64,000 bases of DNA, from contig JAWKRG010000004.1 in assembly GCA_041389725.1 (NCBI GenBank), positions 496,001 through 560,000 on the forward strand. The letters run 5' to 3'. The notes under the pieces were generated by a model. It was not told where the DNA came from. It was given only the letters and a program-made list of their open reading frames with translations, and did no database searches. Shown here one piece after another: positions 49,671 through 58,630 of this stretch. The stretch comes from Polyangiaceae bacterium (lineage in GTDB: Bacteria; Myxococcota_A; Polyangia; Polyangiales; Polyangiaceae). Made by a program: the position numbers and the translations under genes. Position 1 is the first letter of the stretch. Each line of letters begins with the position of its first letter.

Positions 49671-50677
49671 CCGACCTCGGCTTCGAGGTTGCCCTCGAGG
49701 CTGACGGTGCCCTTGGTCTTTCCCTTGGGACTCGCGATCTTGGCGACGACCCACAGCGACTTCAGCGCCTCGCTCCGCGTCGTGGGGGCGCGGTTGACGC
49801 CTTCCTTCTTGAGGTGAGGCGTGAACACGTACGCGCCGGCCTTGAGATCTTTGGCGGTTGCCATTCGCGTGCGCCAAGCGTGCGCCACCATGACCATCTC
49901 GCCATCGGATACGTGCACGAACTGCCCCTGACCCCCGTCGCCCAGCGGTGCGTCGGGCTTGGTGGGCAAGGACGGATGCACGAACATCTGTCCCTTGCTC
50001 GGCAGCGGCTGCTTGCTGACGAACATGTGCTCTTCGCCCAAGAAGTGCTTGTCCTCGTTGCCCTGGCGATCGAGCTTCGGCGACGCATCGCCTTCCAGGA
50101 TGCGCAGCGTGGACGGCGGAGCCATCAGATCCCCAGCCAAGAGTACGTAGCCTTCTTGGATCGATCGAATGCTCACCACGCGCGCAATGATCCACAGCCC
50201 TTCGTGGGCCTTGGTGGCGTCGGGCGGCGGTACGAGGGTGTTCTTGTCGCGCTTCCAATGCGCGGCGACCAGCATCCCCGGTGCGATCTCTTCCGCTTTC
50301 GCCGCGTGGGTCTTCCAGTAGTACTTCGTCTCGACCTGTTCCTTCTTGTTGAAGTCCCACAGGGTCGCGGCGCCTCCGGCAGCAGACGGCGGCTCTATCT
50401 CCTTGGCAGCGCGCGCGAAGGCGTAGTTGCGCACGTACGGCGACTGCATCATCAAGACGATGTCCGCACCCAAGTAGTGGTTCGCGGGCACTCCGTCCGT
50501 GGGGATCGCAGGCGGCACGAACGCCGCGGGCTCAGGGCTCTCCGTCGGCGTCGGCGCGGCCGGGCTCTCGGGTGCCGGCGCGGTCTCTGGGCTGTTCGCA
50601 GGCGCGGCACCTCCACCGCATCCCAGCTGAGCCGACAACGACAGCGAGCAACACAAGATCAGAGCGCGCGAGTTCAT
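49646..50677 (-). CDS. Lipoprotein of unknown function
   Basis: A protein of 343 residues from the ATG at 50677 with lipobox (LSAQLGC) and a Pro/Ala/Glu linker. The mature part has three related strand-rich sections of about 80-90 residues: EEIAPGMLVAAHWKRDKNTL, KHFLGEEHMFVSKQPLPSKG, and SDGEMVMVAHAWRTRMATAK with KDLKAGAYVFTPHLKK. These suggest SH3- or OB-like repeats that share a G-x-x-V/M-A-x-x-W motif. It ends in a triplicated 30-base unit (49581-49670). No named family. Confidence 0.75.
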   Translation of the reverse strand: MNSRALILCCSLSLSAQLGCGGGAAPANSPETAPAPESPAAPTPTESPEPAAFVPPAIPTDGVPANHYLGADIVLMMQSPYVRNYAFARAAKEIEPPSAAGGAATLWDFNKKEQVETKYYWKTHAAKAEEIAPGMLVAAHWKRDKNTLVPPPDATKAHEGLWIIARVVSIRSIQEGYVLLAGDLMAPPSTLRILEGDASPKLDRQGNEDKHFLGEEHMFVSKQPLPSKGQMFVHPSLPTKPDAPLGDGGQGQFVHVSDGEMVMVAHAWRTRMATAKDLKAGAYVFTPHLKKEGVNRAPTTRSEALKSLWVVAKIASPKGKTKGTVSLEGNLEAEVGALRVPLE

Positions 50678-50716
50678 GGCGGTCAGCCTATCTGACACTC
50701 GGCTGGGCGTGGTCAG

Positions 50717-52279
50717 CTATTCGCCTGACCAGGCGTCACCAGGGCCGAGGAGCGCAGCGGCGAGGCCGGGCGGCCCATCGGGGAGCGGCGGCGCGGGCGA
50801 CTTGGCCACGCAGGCCGTCTCGGGCGCCTGCGTTGGATCCGCGAGAAACCTCGTGAGCAGGCCGAGAGCGCAGTCGCCGGGTTCAGCCCGTGTCTTTCCT
50901 GTCAACGTGTGCGCCCCAAATGGAAACGCGATGTAGTGCTGTGAAGGCCCTCGGAGTTTGGACTCCAGGGCGGCGGGAAGTGCAGGCGGAATCGCGGGGT
51001 CGAGGTTTCCCTGGAGCAACCAGAGCGGGCCCTTGTAGTTCACTTCGGGCGGGGCTTCGACGGGATAGGTCGGCCACTTGGATCGACCCTGGTCCATCTC
51101 CGCGCGGTCACCGGGACAAAAGAGGCAGGTCGATGCCACTGCGTCGAGACTCTCTCCACCAGGCGGTGCACCACCCCAGAGCTCCGACAGCACCACGTGC
51201 GCGTACGAAGGAGCTGAGAAATCCCCGGCCGTGAGCATGCCGCGATTCCCGAACGTCGCCCCATAAATCCGCCGCAGTCGCGCGACGTCGTGCTCATTGC
51301 AGCGATCGACCAAGCGCACGAGCAGCGGCAGCAAACCGCGGAGATCGTGATCGTAGAGCATGCTGCCGAGGAACCACGAAACCCGCACGGGTAGGCTGAG
51401 GGCCGAGCAGTGTCCCGCTTCCAGTCGCGCGGGCAGCGCGCGTGCGACGTCGACCGGGCTTCCTTTGAAGTGGGCGGCGCAGCCGGGCTCTTTCGCGCAT
51501 CGTTCCATCAGCTTCATGCCCGTCTCGTTCATCCAATAGTCGAACGAACGATAGGAAGCGTTCGGAGGAACGAGGGCTTCCAAGAACGCACCATCCACTG
51601 CCTTGGGAAAGAGCCCGAGGAAGCGGAACGCCCAGTACGTTCCGTAGGAGTTGCCCCAAATGAAGACGCGCGCACCTTGCGTCTCGACGGCACGCATCGC
51701 GCGCTCGAGATCCCGCGCCGAGTTGCTGACGTTCAGATGTGGCAGACGCGGCCCCTGAGATGCCTGCAGAGCCTCCACACAGCCGGCTCCCTCCTCCGGA
51801 CGAATGCCGATACCCCCCGGCGACTCTGGGGCCTCTTGCTTCGGACAAGAGAGTCGGCTCGTGCCGCCCGTGCCGCGATGGTCAATCGTGTAGAGGTCCG
51901 CGTTCGGCCAGCTTGCGGCATAGCGCTTGTGCAGCAGCCCGATGAGGCTGGTGCCTGCGCCGCCCGGCCCGCCGGCAAGATACCAGAGCTGGGTGCGTGC
52001 GGACGACGGAGGCGCGCTGCGAATGCGCATGATCGCGACGTCCAGCGTGTCGCCGTCGGGCGCATCGTAGGACAGCGGAGCTGGCATCGTCGCGCACTCC
52101 GCACCCGCCGGCGCGTCGCCACCACAGGGATGGAAGTGGAGCTTCGGAACTGTTTGCGGCACGTCGCTGCGGTGCTCGTCGCTCCGTGGCGGTGCCGAGC
52201 TAGTGGGAGTCCCAGCACCACAGCCGACCAGCGTGATGAAGGAGCACAGGGCAAGCCAACTGGAGCGATGCGGTTTCAC
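50717..52279 (-). CDS. Alpha/beta-hydrolase lipoprotein, tripeptidyl-aminopeptidase type
   Basis: A protein of 520 residues starting at GTG (52279), with lipobox (SFITLVGC). The fold matches secreted tripeptidyl-peptidase/TAP-like hydrolases. The oxyanion region is LWYLAGGPGGAGTSL, DHRGTGGTSRLSC follows, the nucleophile Ser is in VFIWGNSYGTYWAF, the acid is in LQGNLDPAIP, and the His is in FPFGAHTL near the C-terminus. A large Cys-containing cap domain (about 235-400) lies between. It likely cleaves N-terminal peptides or esters outside the cell. Its start lies inside the 3' part of the upstream frame, which may be frameshifted. Confidence 0.87.
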   Translation of the reverse strand: MKPHRSSWLALCSFITLVGCGAGTPTSSAPPRSDEHRSDVPQTVPKLHFHPCGGDAPAGAECATMPAPLSYDAPDGDTLDVAIMRIRSAPPSSARTQLWYLAGGPGGAGTSLIGLLHKRYAASWPNADLYTIDHRGTGGTSRLSCPKQEAPESPGGIGIRPEEGAGCVEALQASQGPRLPHLNVSNSARDLERAMRAVETQGARVFIWGNSYGTYWAFRFLGLFPKAVDGAFLEALVPPNASYRSFDYWMNETGMKLMERCAKEPGCAAHFKGSPVDVARALPARLEAGHCSALSLPVRVSWFLGSMLYDHDLRGLLPLLVRLVDRCNEHDVARLRRIYGATFGNRGMLTAGDFSAPSYAHVVLSELWGGAPPGGESLDAVASTCLFCPGDRAEMDQGRSKWPTYPVEAPPEVNYKGPLWLLQGNLDPAIPPALPAALESKLRGPSQHYIAFPFGAHTLTGKTRAEPGDCALGLLTRFLADPTQAPETACVAKSPAPPLPDGPPGLAAALLGPGDAWSGE

Positions 52280-53561
52280 GTCGTCCGCGTAACCCCACGG
52301 ACGCGCCGACGCAACACGAGCGCCGTGGCGCCGTTCGCTGGCACTCCGAAGTCGGTGCCCGAACAGATGTCGTCCTACGGCGTCGCCGCGCTCTACGTTC
52401 ACGGAGCGTAGGTGACCTGGCCACTGCCAGCTTGCCCATGCCTGGATAAGAGAACTCTTTCCAGCTGGTGAAGTCCGTCGAGTACCCGCGGGTGTTCACG
52501 TTGACCATGACGAAGCGACTCGCGCCTTGCGCGGTGGCGAGGGGCAGCCATCCAGGGGTTGCCGCAGACCACTGGCTGCCATCGCTGGATGTCACGAAGG
52601 AGCCGTCCTGGTTTTGCAGGTAGAACTTGCCGTTGATGAAACGAACGTCGCCATGGTTCGATCCGGCTCCCGCCGTGCAGGGACTCCAGCTGTTTCCGTC
52701 TTTGGTGGTCGTGCAGCGGTTCGGGCCCACCGCAACGAAGACGCCGTTGCCGAACGCGACGTGCCACAGTTCACCCGGCGTGATCGTCGCAGCGCTCCAG
52801 CTGGCGCCGGCATCGGCGCTCACCGTCCACACGCCGTTGCCGCCGCCCCAATCGTGCCCGACAGCTAGCACTAGCCCATTGCCGGTTGCGACGCTGCGAA
52901 GATGCCCTTCGATCCAGCTTCCCGTGCTCTGCCAGGACAGCGAGTAGTCGCTCGAACGCAGGCGGACTCCGGCACCGCCTACGGCGACGAAGGCTCCGCC
53001 TGCGAAGGTAACAGCCTCCAGGAAGTTGTCATAGGGCGGCGGTGGCGGCGCGTCGGTGTTGGTGCCGAGCAGATCGTGGTGGAAGTTGACGCCGTCGCAG
53101 GTCGTGGAGATGTAGGCATTGTCGTATCCGCCTACCGCTACGAAGACGCCACCGCCGTAGCCGACTCCGCGGATCAGGTTGCGAGTGTGCCCCGGATCGA
53201 TCGGTCCCTTGGAAGCGGTCGTGACGTCCTGCCACGTTTCTCCATCCAAGGTCGACGCGATGCGCCCGTCCGTGCCGCTTGCCGCGACGAAGAGCTCGGT
53301 CCCGGGCGCCGGGCCCACCGCCGTGCCCGGGCAGTGTTGAGAAGTCAGAGGGCCGGTCTTGGGCGCTCCGTCGCTCGCAGCATCCTGAGTGTTGCCACCT
53401 TGCCCGCCTGCATCGCTGGCACCGGCGTCTTTGCCAGGGGACTTGCCGGCAGCGCCCGCGGCAGCATCCACCCCGGGCTGCGACGAATCATCGGACGAAG
53501 ACGAGCAACCGCACGCCACAGCCAAGAGCAATGCAAACCAAGCTTCTCCAGGCAAACGCAT
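52200..53561 (-). CDS. Lipoprotein with beta-propeller (sialidase/BNR-like) repeats, possible 3' frameshift
   Basis: A frame of 453 residues from the ATG at 53561, with lipobox (LLLAVAC). A Gly/Ala/Asp linker is followed by about 300 residues of repeated blades, each with a GxxFVAVGG-type core: ELFVAASGTDGRIASTLDG, GVFVAVGGYDNAYISTTCD, GAFVAVGGAGVRLRSSDYSL, GVFVAVGPNRCTTTKDGNSW. After YPGMGKLAVA the frame turns Arg-rich and repeat-free for about 65 residues and overlaps the next gene by 80 bases. The other frame there ends neatly (GQVTYAP, stop at 52399). The true end is probably about 52399, with a one-base shift near 52425. Confidence 0.78.
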   Translation of the reverse strand: MRLPGEAWFALLLAVACGCSSSSDDSSQPGVDAAAGAAGKSPGKDAGASDAGGQGGNTQDAASDGAPKTGPLTSQHCPGTAVGPAPGTELFVAASGTDGRIASTLDGETWQDVTTASKGPIDPGHTRNLIRGVGYGGGVFVAVGGYDNAYISTTCDGVNFHHDLLGTNTDAPPPPPYDNFLEAVTFAGGAFVAVGGAGVRLRSSDYSLSWQSTGSWIEGHLRSVATGNGLVLAVGHDWGGGNGVWTVSADAGASWSAATITPGELWHVAFGNGVFVAVGPNRCTTTKDGNSWSPCTAGAGSNHGDVRFINGKFYLQNQDGSFVTSSDGSQWSAATPGWLPLATAQGASRFVMVNVNTRGYSTDFTSWKEFSYPGMGKLAVARSPTLRERRARRRRRTTSVRAPTSECQRTAPRRSCCVGASVGLRGRRETASLQLACPVLLHHAGRLWCWDSH

Positions 53562-53863
53562 GACCGTGGCAACGCAAGAGGTGTTCCACACGCGGTTGCT
53601 CGGCCGACCGGTCGCGCGTGGCCTGGCGCACGCGAAGACAGGATGCCGCTCGCCTCCGGGATTCGCTTCAGGTTGGAGTCGCTGGTCCAGCCATTGGAGC
53701 AATCGGTCGCAGGCGGCCTTGTAGCTGCAGCCAATCAGAGCATTCGCGAAAGGAAGCACATCCTGGTGCACGTGTCGCTGTGAGTGCCGGAAGTCGGCCC
53801 CGGCCCGCCAGCTGCGATGAACGTCTGCGGGAGTTCACCTGCTCACCGTCCCGGTCGTTCCGC
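53562..53863. other. 302-base intergenic region
   Basis: The frame of the downstream lipoprotein stays open here (LLQWLDQRLQPE and similar), but no start with ribosome site and no signal peptide would result. I see no gene, repeat or clear promoter. Confidence 0.4.
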
Positions 53864-54325
53864 CTAGGAAACCGCGGCGTGGAACATCGTGGCCAGCGCG
53901 ATCCAGAGCGCTATCGCCCCGAGCGTCACGCCCAACATGATCAGCACTTTGATCGCTGAAGAATGCTGCGAACGAAGCACACTTTGGTTGACCGCCCAGC
54001 CAGCTCCGCCACAGGCACCACCGAGCGCTCCCCCGACGGCGATGAGACCCAACGGGAGGAAACTCATGACCATCATGCCCATCGCGACTTTCTCGCCGAG
54101 TTCGTGTTTCACGCCGTCGACTTCCAGCGTGGGCACCGTGCGGCCGAAGGAGGGCACGATTCTCACCGTTGCCTCGCCACCTTTCGTCTTGGGCAGGCGG
54201 AACGTGCCGCGCTTCTCTCCCCGTGGGGCAGGCTGGTCGTTCAAGAACAGCTTCGCCGCGCCCAGCATGGAAAGCCGCAGCACGACCTTCCCCTCTACTT
54301 CGGAGCTTTCAAACGGGTAGTCCAT
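53864..54325 (-). CDS. Small membrane protein, unrecognised
   Basis: A protein of 153 residues. The N-terminal about 75 residues are soluble and strand-rich (GKVVLRLSMLGAAKLFLNDQ, GTFRLPKTKGGEATVRIVPS). Two membrane helices follow (MMVMSFLPLGLIAVGGALGG and IKVLIMLGVTLGAIALWIAL). Gly and Ala between the helices suggest a tight hairpin. No neighbour helps. A copy of the palindromic repeat lies just upstream. Confidence 0.72.
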   Translation of the reverse strand: MDYPFESSEVEGKVVLRLSMLGAAKLFLNDQPAPRGEKRGTFRLPKTKGGEATVRIVPSFGRTVPTLEVDGVKHELGEKVAMGMMVMSFLPLGLIAVGGALGGACGGAGWAVNQSVLRSQHSSAIKVLIMLGVTLGAIALWIALATMFHAAVS

Positions 54326-54404
54326 GATTCCTCCCTGTCCACGTTTGACTCCCCTCGTGTATCCCGGCGCCTGCAGCGCGACAAGGCAGCACGACGCGAC
54401 GGTT

Positions 54405-54527
54405 ATTCAAGGTCGCTATAGCTATGCAAAGTATCGTTCCGGCTACCACACCCCTCGTCCTCGCCGAGCCTTGGTGGGCCTCGCCCGCGGCACCGACGTC
54501 ACCAGGCCTCGGAGAAGTAGCAGCGCA
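54405..54527 (+). repeat. Palindromic interspersed repeat, copy B
   Basis: The right arm GCTATGCAAAGTATC is at 54421-54435; the left arm is degraded (GGTCGCTATA). After it come GTTCCGG, CACACCCCTCGTCCTCGCC, CTTGGTGGGCCTCGCCCG and CACCGACGTCACCAGGCC, all shared with copy C. It also shares GGAGAAGTAGCAGCGCA, which in copy C is the coding end of the gene at 56234. Confidence 0.75.
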
Positions 54528-54535
54528 CGCGTGCC

Positions 54536-54562
54536 ACGCGCGCCTGTGCCTCCGCGCTCGTC
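54536..54562. repeat. Fragment of second interspersed repeat
   Basis: CGCGCGCCTGTGCCTCCGCG matches the 5' block of the second repeat family (34217 and 57559) with one change. It directly follows copy B of the palindromic repeat. Confidence 0.45.
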
Positions 54563-55951
54563 CTACTGCGCCCCGATGCTCTCGATGAGCACAGCTAGCT
54601 TTGCGGCCGGTGGGAGCGAACTCGGGCACGGTTGTGTGTCCCCTGGCCCGGCGTAGATGGCGAGGGCTGTTGGTTCACCAGGGCTGGCGAACGTCGTTGC
54701 CGTGAAGGTCAAGGAGTCGGTGGCGCCAGTCGCGCCCAACACCGGCGAGGGAAGGGGCGTGAAGGCGGTAGTTGGCGCCGGCCCCTGAACGTCACCGTGA
54801 CTCCCAGGTGACGCGAGTTCGAGGCGAAAGCTCGTGCTCGTCGGAAGCGTGTCACCGTAGGACAGCACGCGATAGCGAACTTCGAGTTTGCCCACCCCTC
54901 CGGGGACGGTCACGGCTCTCGCGAAACCGATGCGCTCGCTCCCGCATTCGACGAAAGGCCCAAGTTCGGCACAAGCCGACGTTTCACACAGCGGGTTGTC
55001 CGTCGTGAAGGCAACCGCTCCCCACGTGTAGGGCTGCGAGGCGAGAAGTTCGCTCGGAGCCGCTGGGGCGCCCAGGTCTGCAACAGGAGCCGCGAACTGA
55101 AGCGTGCCCGAGCGGTTGCCCGCAAGATCGAGGGTTGGCCCGACTTCCACGTCCAGTTGCGACTGGCCGGCCTTTGGCCACGTGTCCAGAAAACCATGGA
55201 CTCGCGAGAAGCCAGCGGCACCCACGACCTCGATGAGGTCGGGAGCCGTGTAGTAGTGCGATGACAACGTCTCCCCACTCTGACGCACGGTCAGCGCTGC
55301 CGAATCAGGCGCTTCGAACTGTACGGGCTCGCTGAAGCGAACCACTATCTCATCCCACGGTAGGAGCACATCCTCCGGACCGCGCGACGGTCCCACCACG
55401 AGGCGCGCTTCCGCAGGTGCGTCGTCCAGCGCAACGCTCACATCCGCATGCAGCTTGACGGGGGCATAGCAGTCGCCGCAACTCACGCTATGCGAAAGAT
55501 CGGCCTCGCCACGGGCGGGGCTCGTCCGCTCGGGATCAGGCGTGAGCGTGATGACCTCCCACGCTCGCGTGTCCTCCGGACCCTCCGTTGGGTAGTAGGG
55601 CGGAGGTACCGTGAGCACGATCTGACCGTCACCCCAATGGGCGGCATAGAGCAGGGGCGCTCCGTAGCGTGCGGTGACGATTGCCGTGGTGTCGAAAGCC
55701 GCATCGCCAGCAAACGGCAAATGGCTACCCAGGTCGATGCGCACCATGGCGCCTTCGTACGCTGCTGCATGGGGTGCATCCGCTGGGTGATTCGGCACTA
55801 CGTTCTTCGCCGTCAGCTGGTACGAGCCCGGCCCGAGCCCCGCCACTTCGTTGTTCCCCGCCGCTTTGCTGTCGCACGTGTCATCTCCCCCGCAGCCGAC
55901 CATCGTTCCCCCAAGCCAACCAATGACTACCCAATGTCGTACACGGCCCAT
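54563..55951 (-). CDS. Lipoprotein with Ig-like (big) repeats, unrecognised
   Basis: A protein of 462 residues from the ATG at 55951 (MGRVRHWVVIGWLGGTMVGC), lipobox TMVGC. The mature part has a beta-rich N-terminal region (SYQLTAKNVVPNHPADAPHA), two short Cys pairs (SCGDC; CETSAC), and an Ig-like section with WDEIVVRFSEPVQFEAPDS, the pattern of bacterial Ig-like 'SbsA'-type domains. The C-terminal part (KLEVRYRVLSYGDTLPTSTS) is another sandwich. An extracellular lipoprotein; exact role unknown. Confidence 0.76.
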   Translation of the reverse strand: MGRVRHWVVIGWLGGTMVGCGGDDTCDSKAAGNNEVAGLGPGSYQLTAKNVVPNHPADAPHAAAYEGAMVRIDLGSHLPFAGDAAFDTTAIVTARYGAPLLYAAHWGDGQIVLTVPPPYYPTEGPEDTRAWEVITLTPDPERTSPARGEADLSHSVSCGDCYAPVKLHADVSVALDDAPAEARLVVGPSRGPEDVLLPWDEIVVRFSEPVQFEAPDSAALTVRQSGETLSSHYYTAPDLIEVVGAAGFSRVHGFLDTWPKAGQSQLDVEVGPTLDLAGNRSGTLQFAAPVADLGAPAAPSELLASQPYTWGAVAFTTDNPLCETSACAELGPFVECGSERIGFARAVTVPGGVGKLEVRYRVLSYGDTLPTSTSFRLELASPGSHGDVQGPAPTTAFTPLPSPVLGATGATDSLTFTATTFASPGEPTALAIYAGPGDTQPCPSSLPPAAKLAVLIESIGAQ

Positions 55952-56233
55952 GCAAGAGCTGACGCAAACCTCGTGCCCGAGATTCGTACATGGTCTTTCG
56001 GGTGTTCTCGACACTAGGTCCTGGCACATGTGCCAGGCGCACTCGCAGTCCATGATCTTGGTCAACGTCGCGTGGAGGCGAGCTACCAGGGGAGCCCGCA
56101 TCGCGGATCATCGTGGCGAGCGCGAGCCCCATCCCGACTGCAAGACAGATACTTGCTATGCAAAGTATCCTTCCGAGCCACACCCCCCCTCGTCCTCGCC
56201 GAGCCTTGGTGGGCCTCGCCCGCGGCACCGACG
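55952..56233. other. Intergenic region dominated by repeat copy C
   Basis: Nothing coding is evident. Frames that look membrane-like on the minus strand here (LLLLRGLVTS..LCIASICLAV) are the palindromic repeat translated and recur at the other copies, so they are not genes. Confidence 0.55.
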
Positions 56234-56261
56234 TCACCAGGCCGCGGAGAAGTAGCAGCGC
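56128..56261 (+). repeat. Palindromic interspersed repeat, copy C
   Basis: The full core GATACTTGC-TAT-GCAAAGTATC is at 56148-56169. It is preceded by CCCCATCCCGACTGCAAGACA and followed by TTCCGAGCC, CCCCTCGTCCTCGCCGAGCC, TTGGTGGGCCTCGCCCGCGG and CACCGACGTCACCAGGCC. The last part overlaps the final codons of the gene at 56234-57058. Confidence 0.8.
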
Positions 56262-57058
56262 AAGCACAATCCAAACACGAACTCGTCGAATCTGGTCAGT
56301 CGCAGTTCGTCATGCTCACCGCACGGCGCGCAGCAGCCGGTGAACCTGGTCCCATCTTTCGCCGACCTGGAGTTCACGGGAAGTGTCGCTGCACTGAGCA
56401 GGGCGTAGCGCAACGCCGACACCCGCATCTGTTTGTGCTTCAGATCGGTAGCGAGTTGCTCCGCCCGGGTGTCACGCTCGGATGCACGTGCCTGAATCGT
56501 ACACACCCAAGTTCGAAACTCGGCCTGCAGCGCAACTGGTACCTCGACCAGAGCCTCGAAGCTTGGAAGCACCCCAAACCGCGCCTCGGTCGACCGTCGA
56601 TAGTTGGCAAGCGCCTCGGTGGCTTCGGCTACCCATTCCGGGTCGTCGTGGGAGAAGTACCAGTTGTCCTCCAGCGACAGGCGCGAGGGCGCATCAAGGT
56701 CTGGCTTCTGATACTCCTCTATCAGCGGGCCGTGAGCTAGCGCTTGCGCGAAGGCGAGCGCTGACGAAGTCAGAACTCCCGCGCCGCCCTCTGACCCGAA
56801 GAACACGACAGAGGTGGTCTCAGGGTGCTGCGGCCGCAACCACGCGGCGACAGTTCCACCCGTGCCGTCATGACCCAGCAAGATGAACCGGTAGCCCGGT
56901 TGATTCCAATCGTCATCCCGGAACCAAGTCTGACCGAGCGACTCATTCAGGTTCTCGTCCGAGCTGGGCGTCACCTCGTAGTCCGTGAACCGAAGGATCT
57001 CGTCGGCGTGGTTCACGAGCCATTCCTCGAGTTCGCGGCAGTCCATGGGTTCGTCCAA
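56234..57058 (-). CDS. SMI1/KNR4-like protein with C-terminal zinc ribbon
   Basis: A protein of 274 residues (or 270 from the ATG at 57046). The segment FILLGHDGTGGTVAAWLRPQ followed by SVVFFGSEGGAGVLTSSALA is typical of SMI1/KNR4 (SUKH)-type folds, used in bacteria mainly as immunity proteins against polymorphic toxins. The C-terminal 40 residues are unusual: two Cys pairs (TGCCAPCGEHDEL and GLCLRCYFSAAW) suggest a zinc ribbon. No toxin gene is adjacent. Its last codons belong to the conserved part of repeat copy C. Confidence 0.78.
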   Translation of the reverse strand: MDEPMDCRELEEWLVNHADEILRFTDYEVTPSSDENLNESLGQTWFRDDDWNQPGYRFILLGHDGTGGTVAAWLRPQHPETTSVVFFGSEGGAGVLTSSALAFAQALAHGPLIEEYQKPDLDAPSRLSLEDNWYFSHDDPEWVAEATEALANYRRSTEARFGVLPSFEALVEVPVALQAEFRTWVCTIQARASERDTRAEQLATDLKHKQMRVSALRYALLSAATLPVNSRSAKDGTRFTGCCAPCGEHDELRLTRFDEFVFGLCLRCYFSAAW

Positions 57059-57069
57059 GAATCAGGCGC

Positions 57070-57459
57070 TCAGCCGCGCTCCAGCTCCACGTCGCCCTCC
57101 GGGAGTGGTCCCGAGTCTTCTCCGACGAGGATCAGACCACACAGGACCCTGAACGCCGAGGACTCGTCTGCAAGCTCGTACACCCCCGTGGACACCTGAC
57201 GGAATGTGAGCGCAACTGGCGTCCACCGGGCCGGCGCTTCGATGCGACTACAACCGTCGAGCCACAGCACGGCGCGCACCCCAGCGGGACCCTCGACTCG
57301 CAACGCAAGTTGGCCATGGGTGACCGTGTACCGCCACAGGATGGCCTCGGAGTCCAGTTGGTTGCAGTGCGACAGTGCGTCGCGCAGAGCATCGACGCGA
57401 CGTGGATACATCGGGCCTGCAGCCCGTGACGGGTCAATGGGGGATTCGCTGTCGGCCAT
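57070..57459 (-). CDS. Small hypothetical protein
   Basis: A protein of 129 residues from the ATG at 57459 (MADSESPIDPSRAAGPMYPR). It is soluble, with a strand-rich core ILWRYTVTHGQLALRVEGPA, GVRAVLWLDGCSRIEAPARW and a C-terminal stretch with EDSGPLPEGDVELERG. It starts upstream of the SMI1-like gene with 12 bases between them, so both probably form one operon of small cytosolic proteins. No family recognised. Confidence 0.68.
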   Translation of the reverse strand: MADSESPIDPSRAAGPMYPRRVDALRDALSHCNQLDSEAILWRYTVTHGQLALRVEGPAGVRAVLWLDGCSRIEAPARWTPVALTFRQVSTGVYELADESSAFRVLCGLILVGEDSGPLPEGDVELERG

Positions 57460-57558
57460 GCCGCGTCTCTCTTGCGCACCACCACTCAGCCGCGGCAGCA
57501 CCAGCAGTATCATACTCCACCCCGTTCCCTGGTGCGCTCGCCCCATCCCGACGCGTGG

Positions 57559-57660
57559 CGCGCGCGCCTGTACCTCCGCGCCCAAACCATAGATCCGCCA
57601 CGTTCCGAGCGCGCGCATCTCAACGCTCAGCGTCACGCGCAGCTCAACGCGTTTCGCGTC
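57559..57660. repeat. Second interspersed repeat, long copy
   Basis: GCGCGCCTGTACCTCCGCG, then AACCATAGATCCGCCACG, TTCCGAGCGCGCGCATCTCA and ACGCTCAGCGTCACGCGCAG. The last blocks recur at 61306-61372 (GATCCGCACGTTCCGAGCG and GCGCATCTCAACGCTCAGCG), and the first blocks at 34217. All copies are intergenic. Confidence 0.65.
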
Positions 57661-58137
57661 CTAGCCGTCCACCAGCGCTGACTCGCCCAGCACTATGGAC
57701 GGGTCTGTCCATCCGAGCCCAGCGCATCTCGAACACACGAGCGAGAACGGTTGGCCTTGAATGTCAACCAGAGCACCATGTGCGTCGAACCACCCGGTCG
57801 CTGAGCACGCTGCGCAATCTGTCGCAGTGTCGGGACGCGCCGGCAGGAGCTCGCGCAGCTCTGCAACTCCGGTCTTCCTCGCGCCGACGACCAGTGCACA
57901 AAGGACATCGGCGCGTGTTCCTGCGACATTCCAGTCGTCGTCATCCCACACGATGCGGCCGTCGCTCGCGAGGTAGGTTGGCGGGCCTAGGCCTCCATCC
58001 AAGAGGAAGGCATCGTAGGCATTGGCTATGTCGTCATCTTCACGAGATGGTCCGAGCTGCCGCAGTTCCGTGAGCAGTCGAGCAGACGGTTGGAAGAGCC
58101 GAGCCGAGACGAGAATGCGTCTGCTGGAAGATGGCAA
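57661..58137 (-). CDS. Small hypothetical protein with CxxC pairs
   Basis: A protein of 158 residues. The N-terminal part is helical (ARLLTELRQLGPSREDDDIA) followed by LDGGLGPPTYLASDGRIVWD. Near the C-terminus are two Cys pairs (TDCAACSATGWFDAHGALVD and LVCSRCAGLGWTDPS), spaced as in a zinc knuckle or DnaJ-like CxxCxG module. It is one of a run of small cytosolic minus-strand genes. Function unknown. Confidence 0.68.
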   Translation of the reverse strand: MPSSSRRILVSARLFQPSARLLTELRQLGPSREDDDIANAYDAFLLDGGLGPPTYLASDGRIVWDDDDWNVAGTRADVLCALVVGARKTGVAELRELLPARPDTATDCAACSATGWFDAHGALVDIQGQPFSLVCSRCAGLGWTDPSIVLGESALVDG

Positions 58138-58525
58138 GTGGTGCTCCGGTTGGATGTCGCGGTCTTGGGTAGACTAGCCGCGATCCAGTCCTCACGCCTC
58201 TTCAGGCGGTTCGCCGTGGGCACTGAATCGGGCGAACCAGCCGTCGGCGGAGAACATCTCACCCTGAAGCCCGTCGCTGAGCTTCGCCACGTTGTGACGC
58301 CCTACCCGTACCGAGATGCTCCCCTCGTTGTCGCATTGCTCCTGTAGCGCAAAGAGGAAGTCGTGAATGGCAGCGTCCATGGAACTCCCAAACGCGCGTC
58401 TCACCAGATCCCGCTGGGTGGGGGTCAGGCGCTGCAGCTCAATCTGGAGCTTGAGCAGCGAAGGAGCCTTCCAGTGCGCTGCCAGCAGGGAGTCCAGGTG
58501 ATCGATCCCCCGGTCGCGAAGGTTG

Positions 58526-58533
58526 GTGGCAAC
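58526..58533. repeat. Target-site duplication, left copy
   Basis: GTGGCAAC, identical to 60842-60849 on the other side of the IS66 element; 8 bases is the duplication length typical of IS66. Confidence 0.93.
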
Positions 58534-58630
58534 GTAACCGTCTCCATTCGGACGCCTCGCATGATGTTGCGGAAAAGTGCATCGTGCGGGCCGCACGATG
58601 CAGCGCCGATCCAGCGGAAAAGCAGCGGGG

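Noticed and set aside
55881..56267. Hydrophobic minus-strand frames in the repeat region
   Set aside because: They are translations of the palindromic repeat and recur at every copy, so they are not independent genes.
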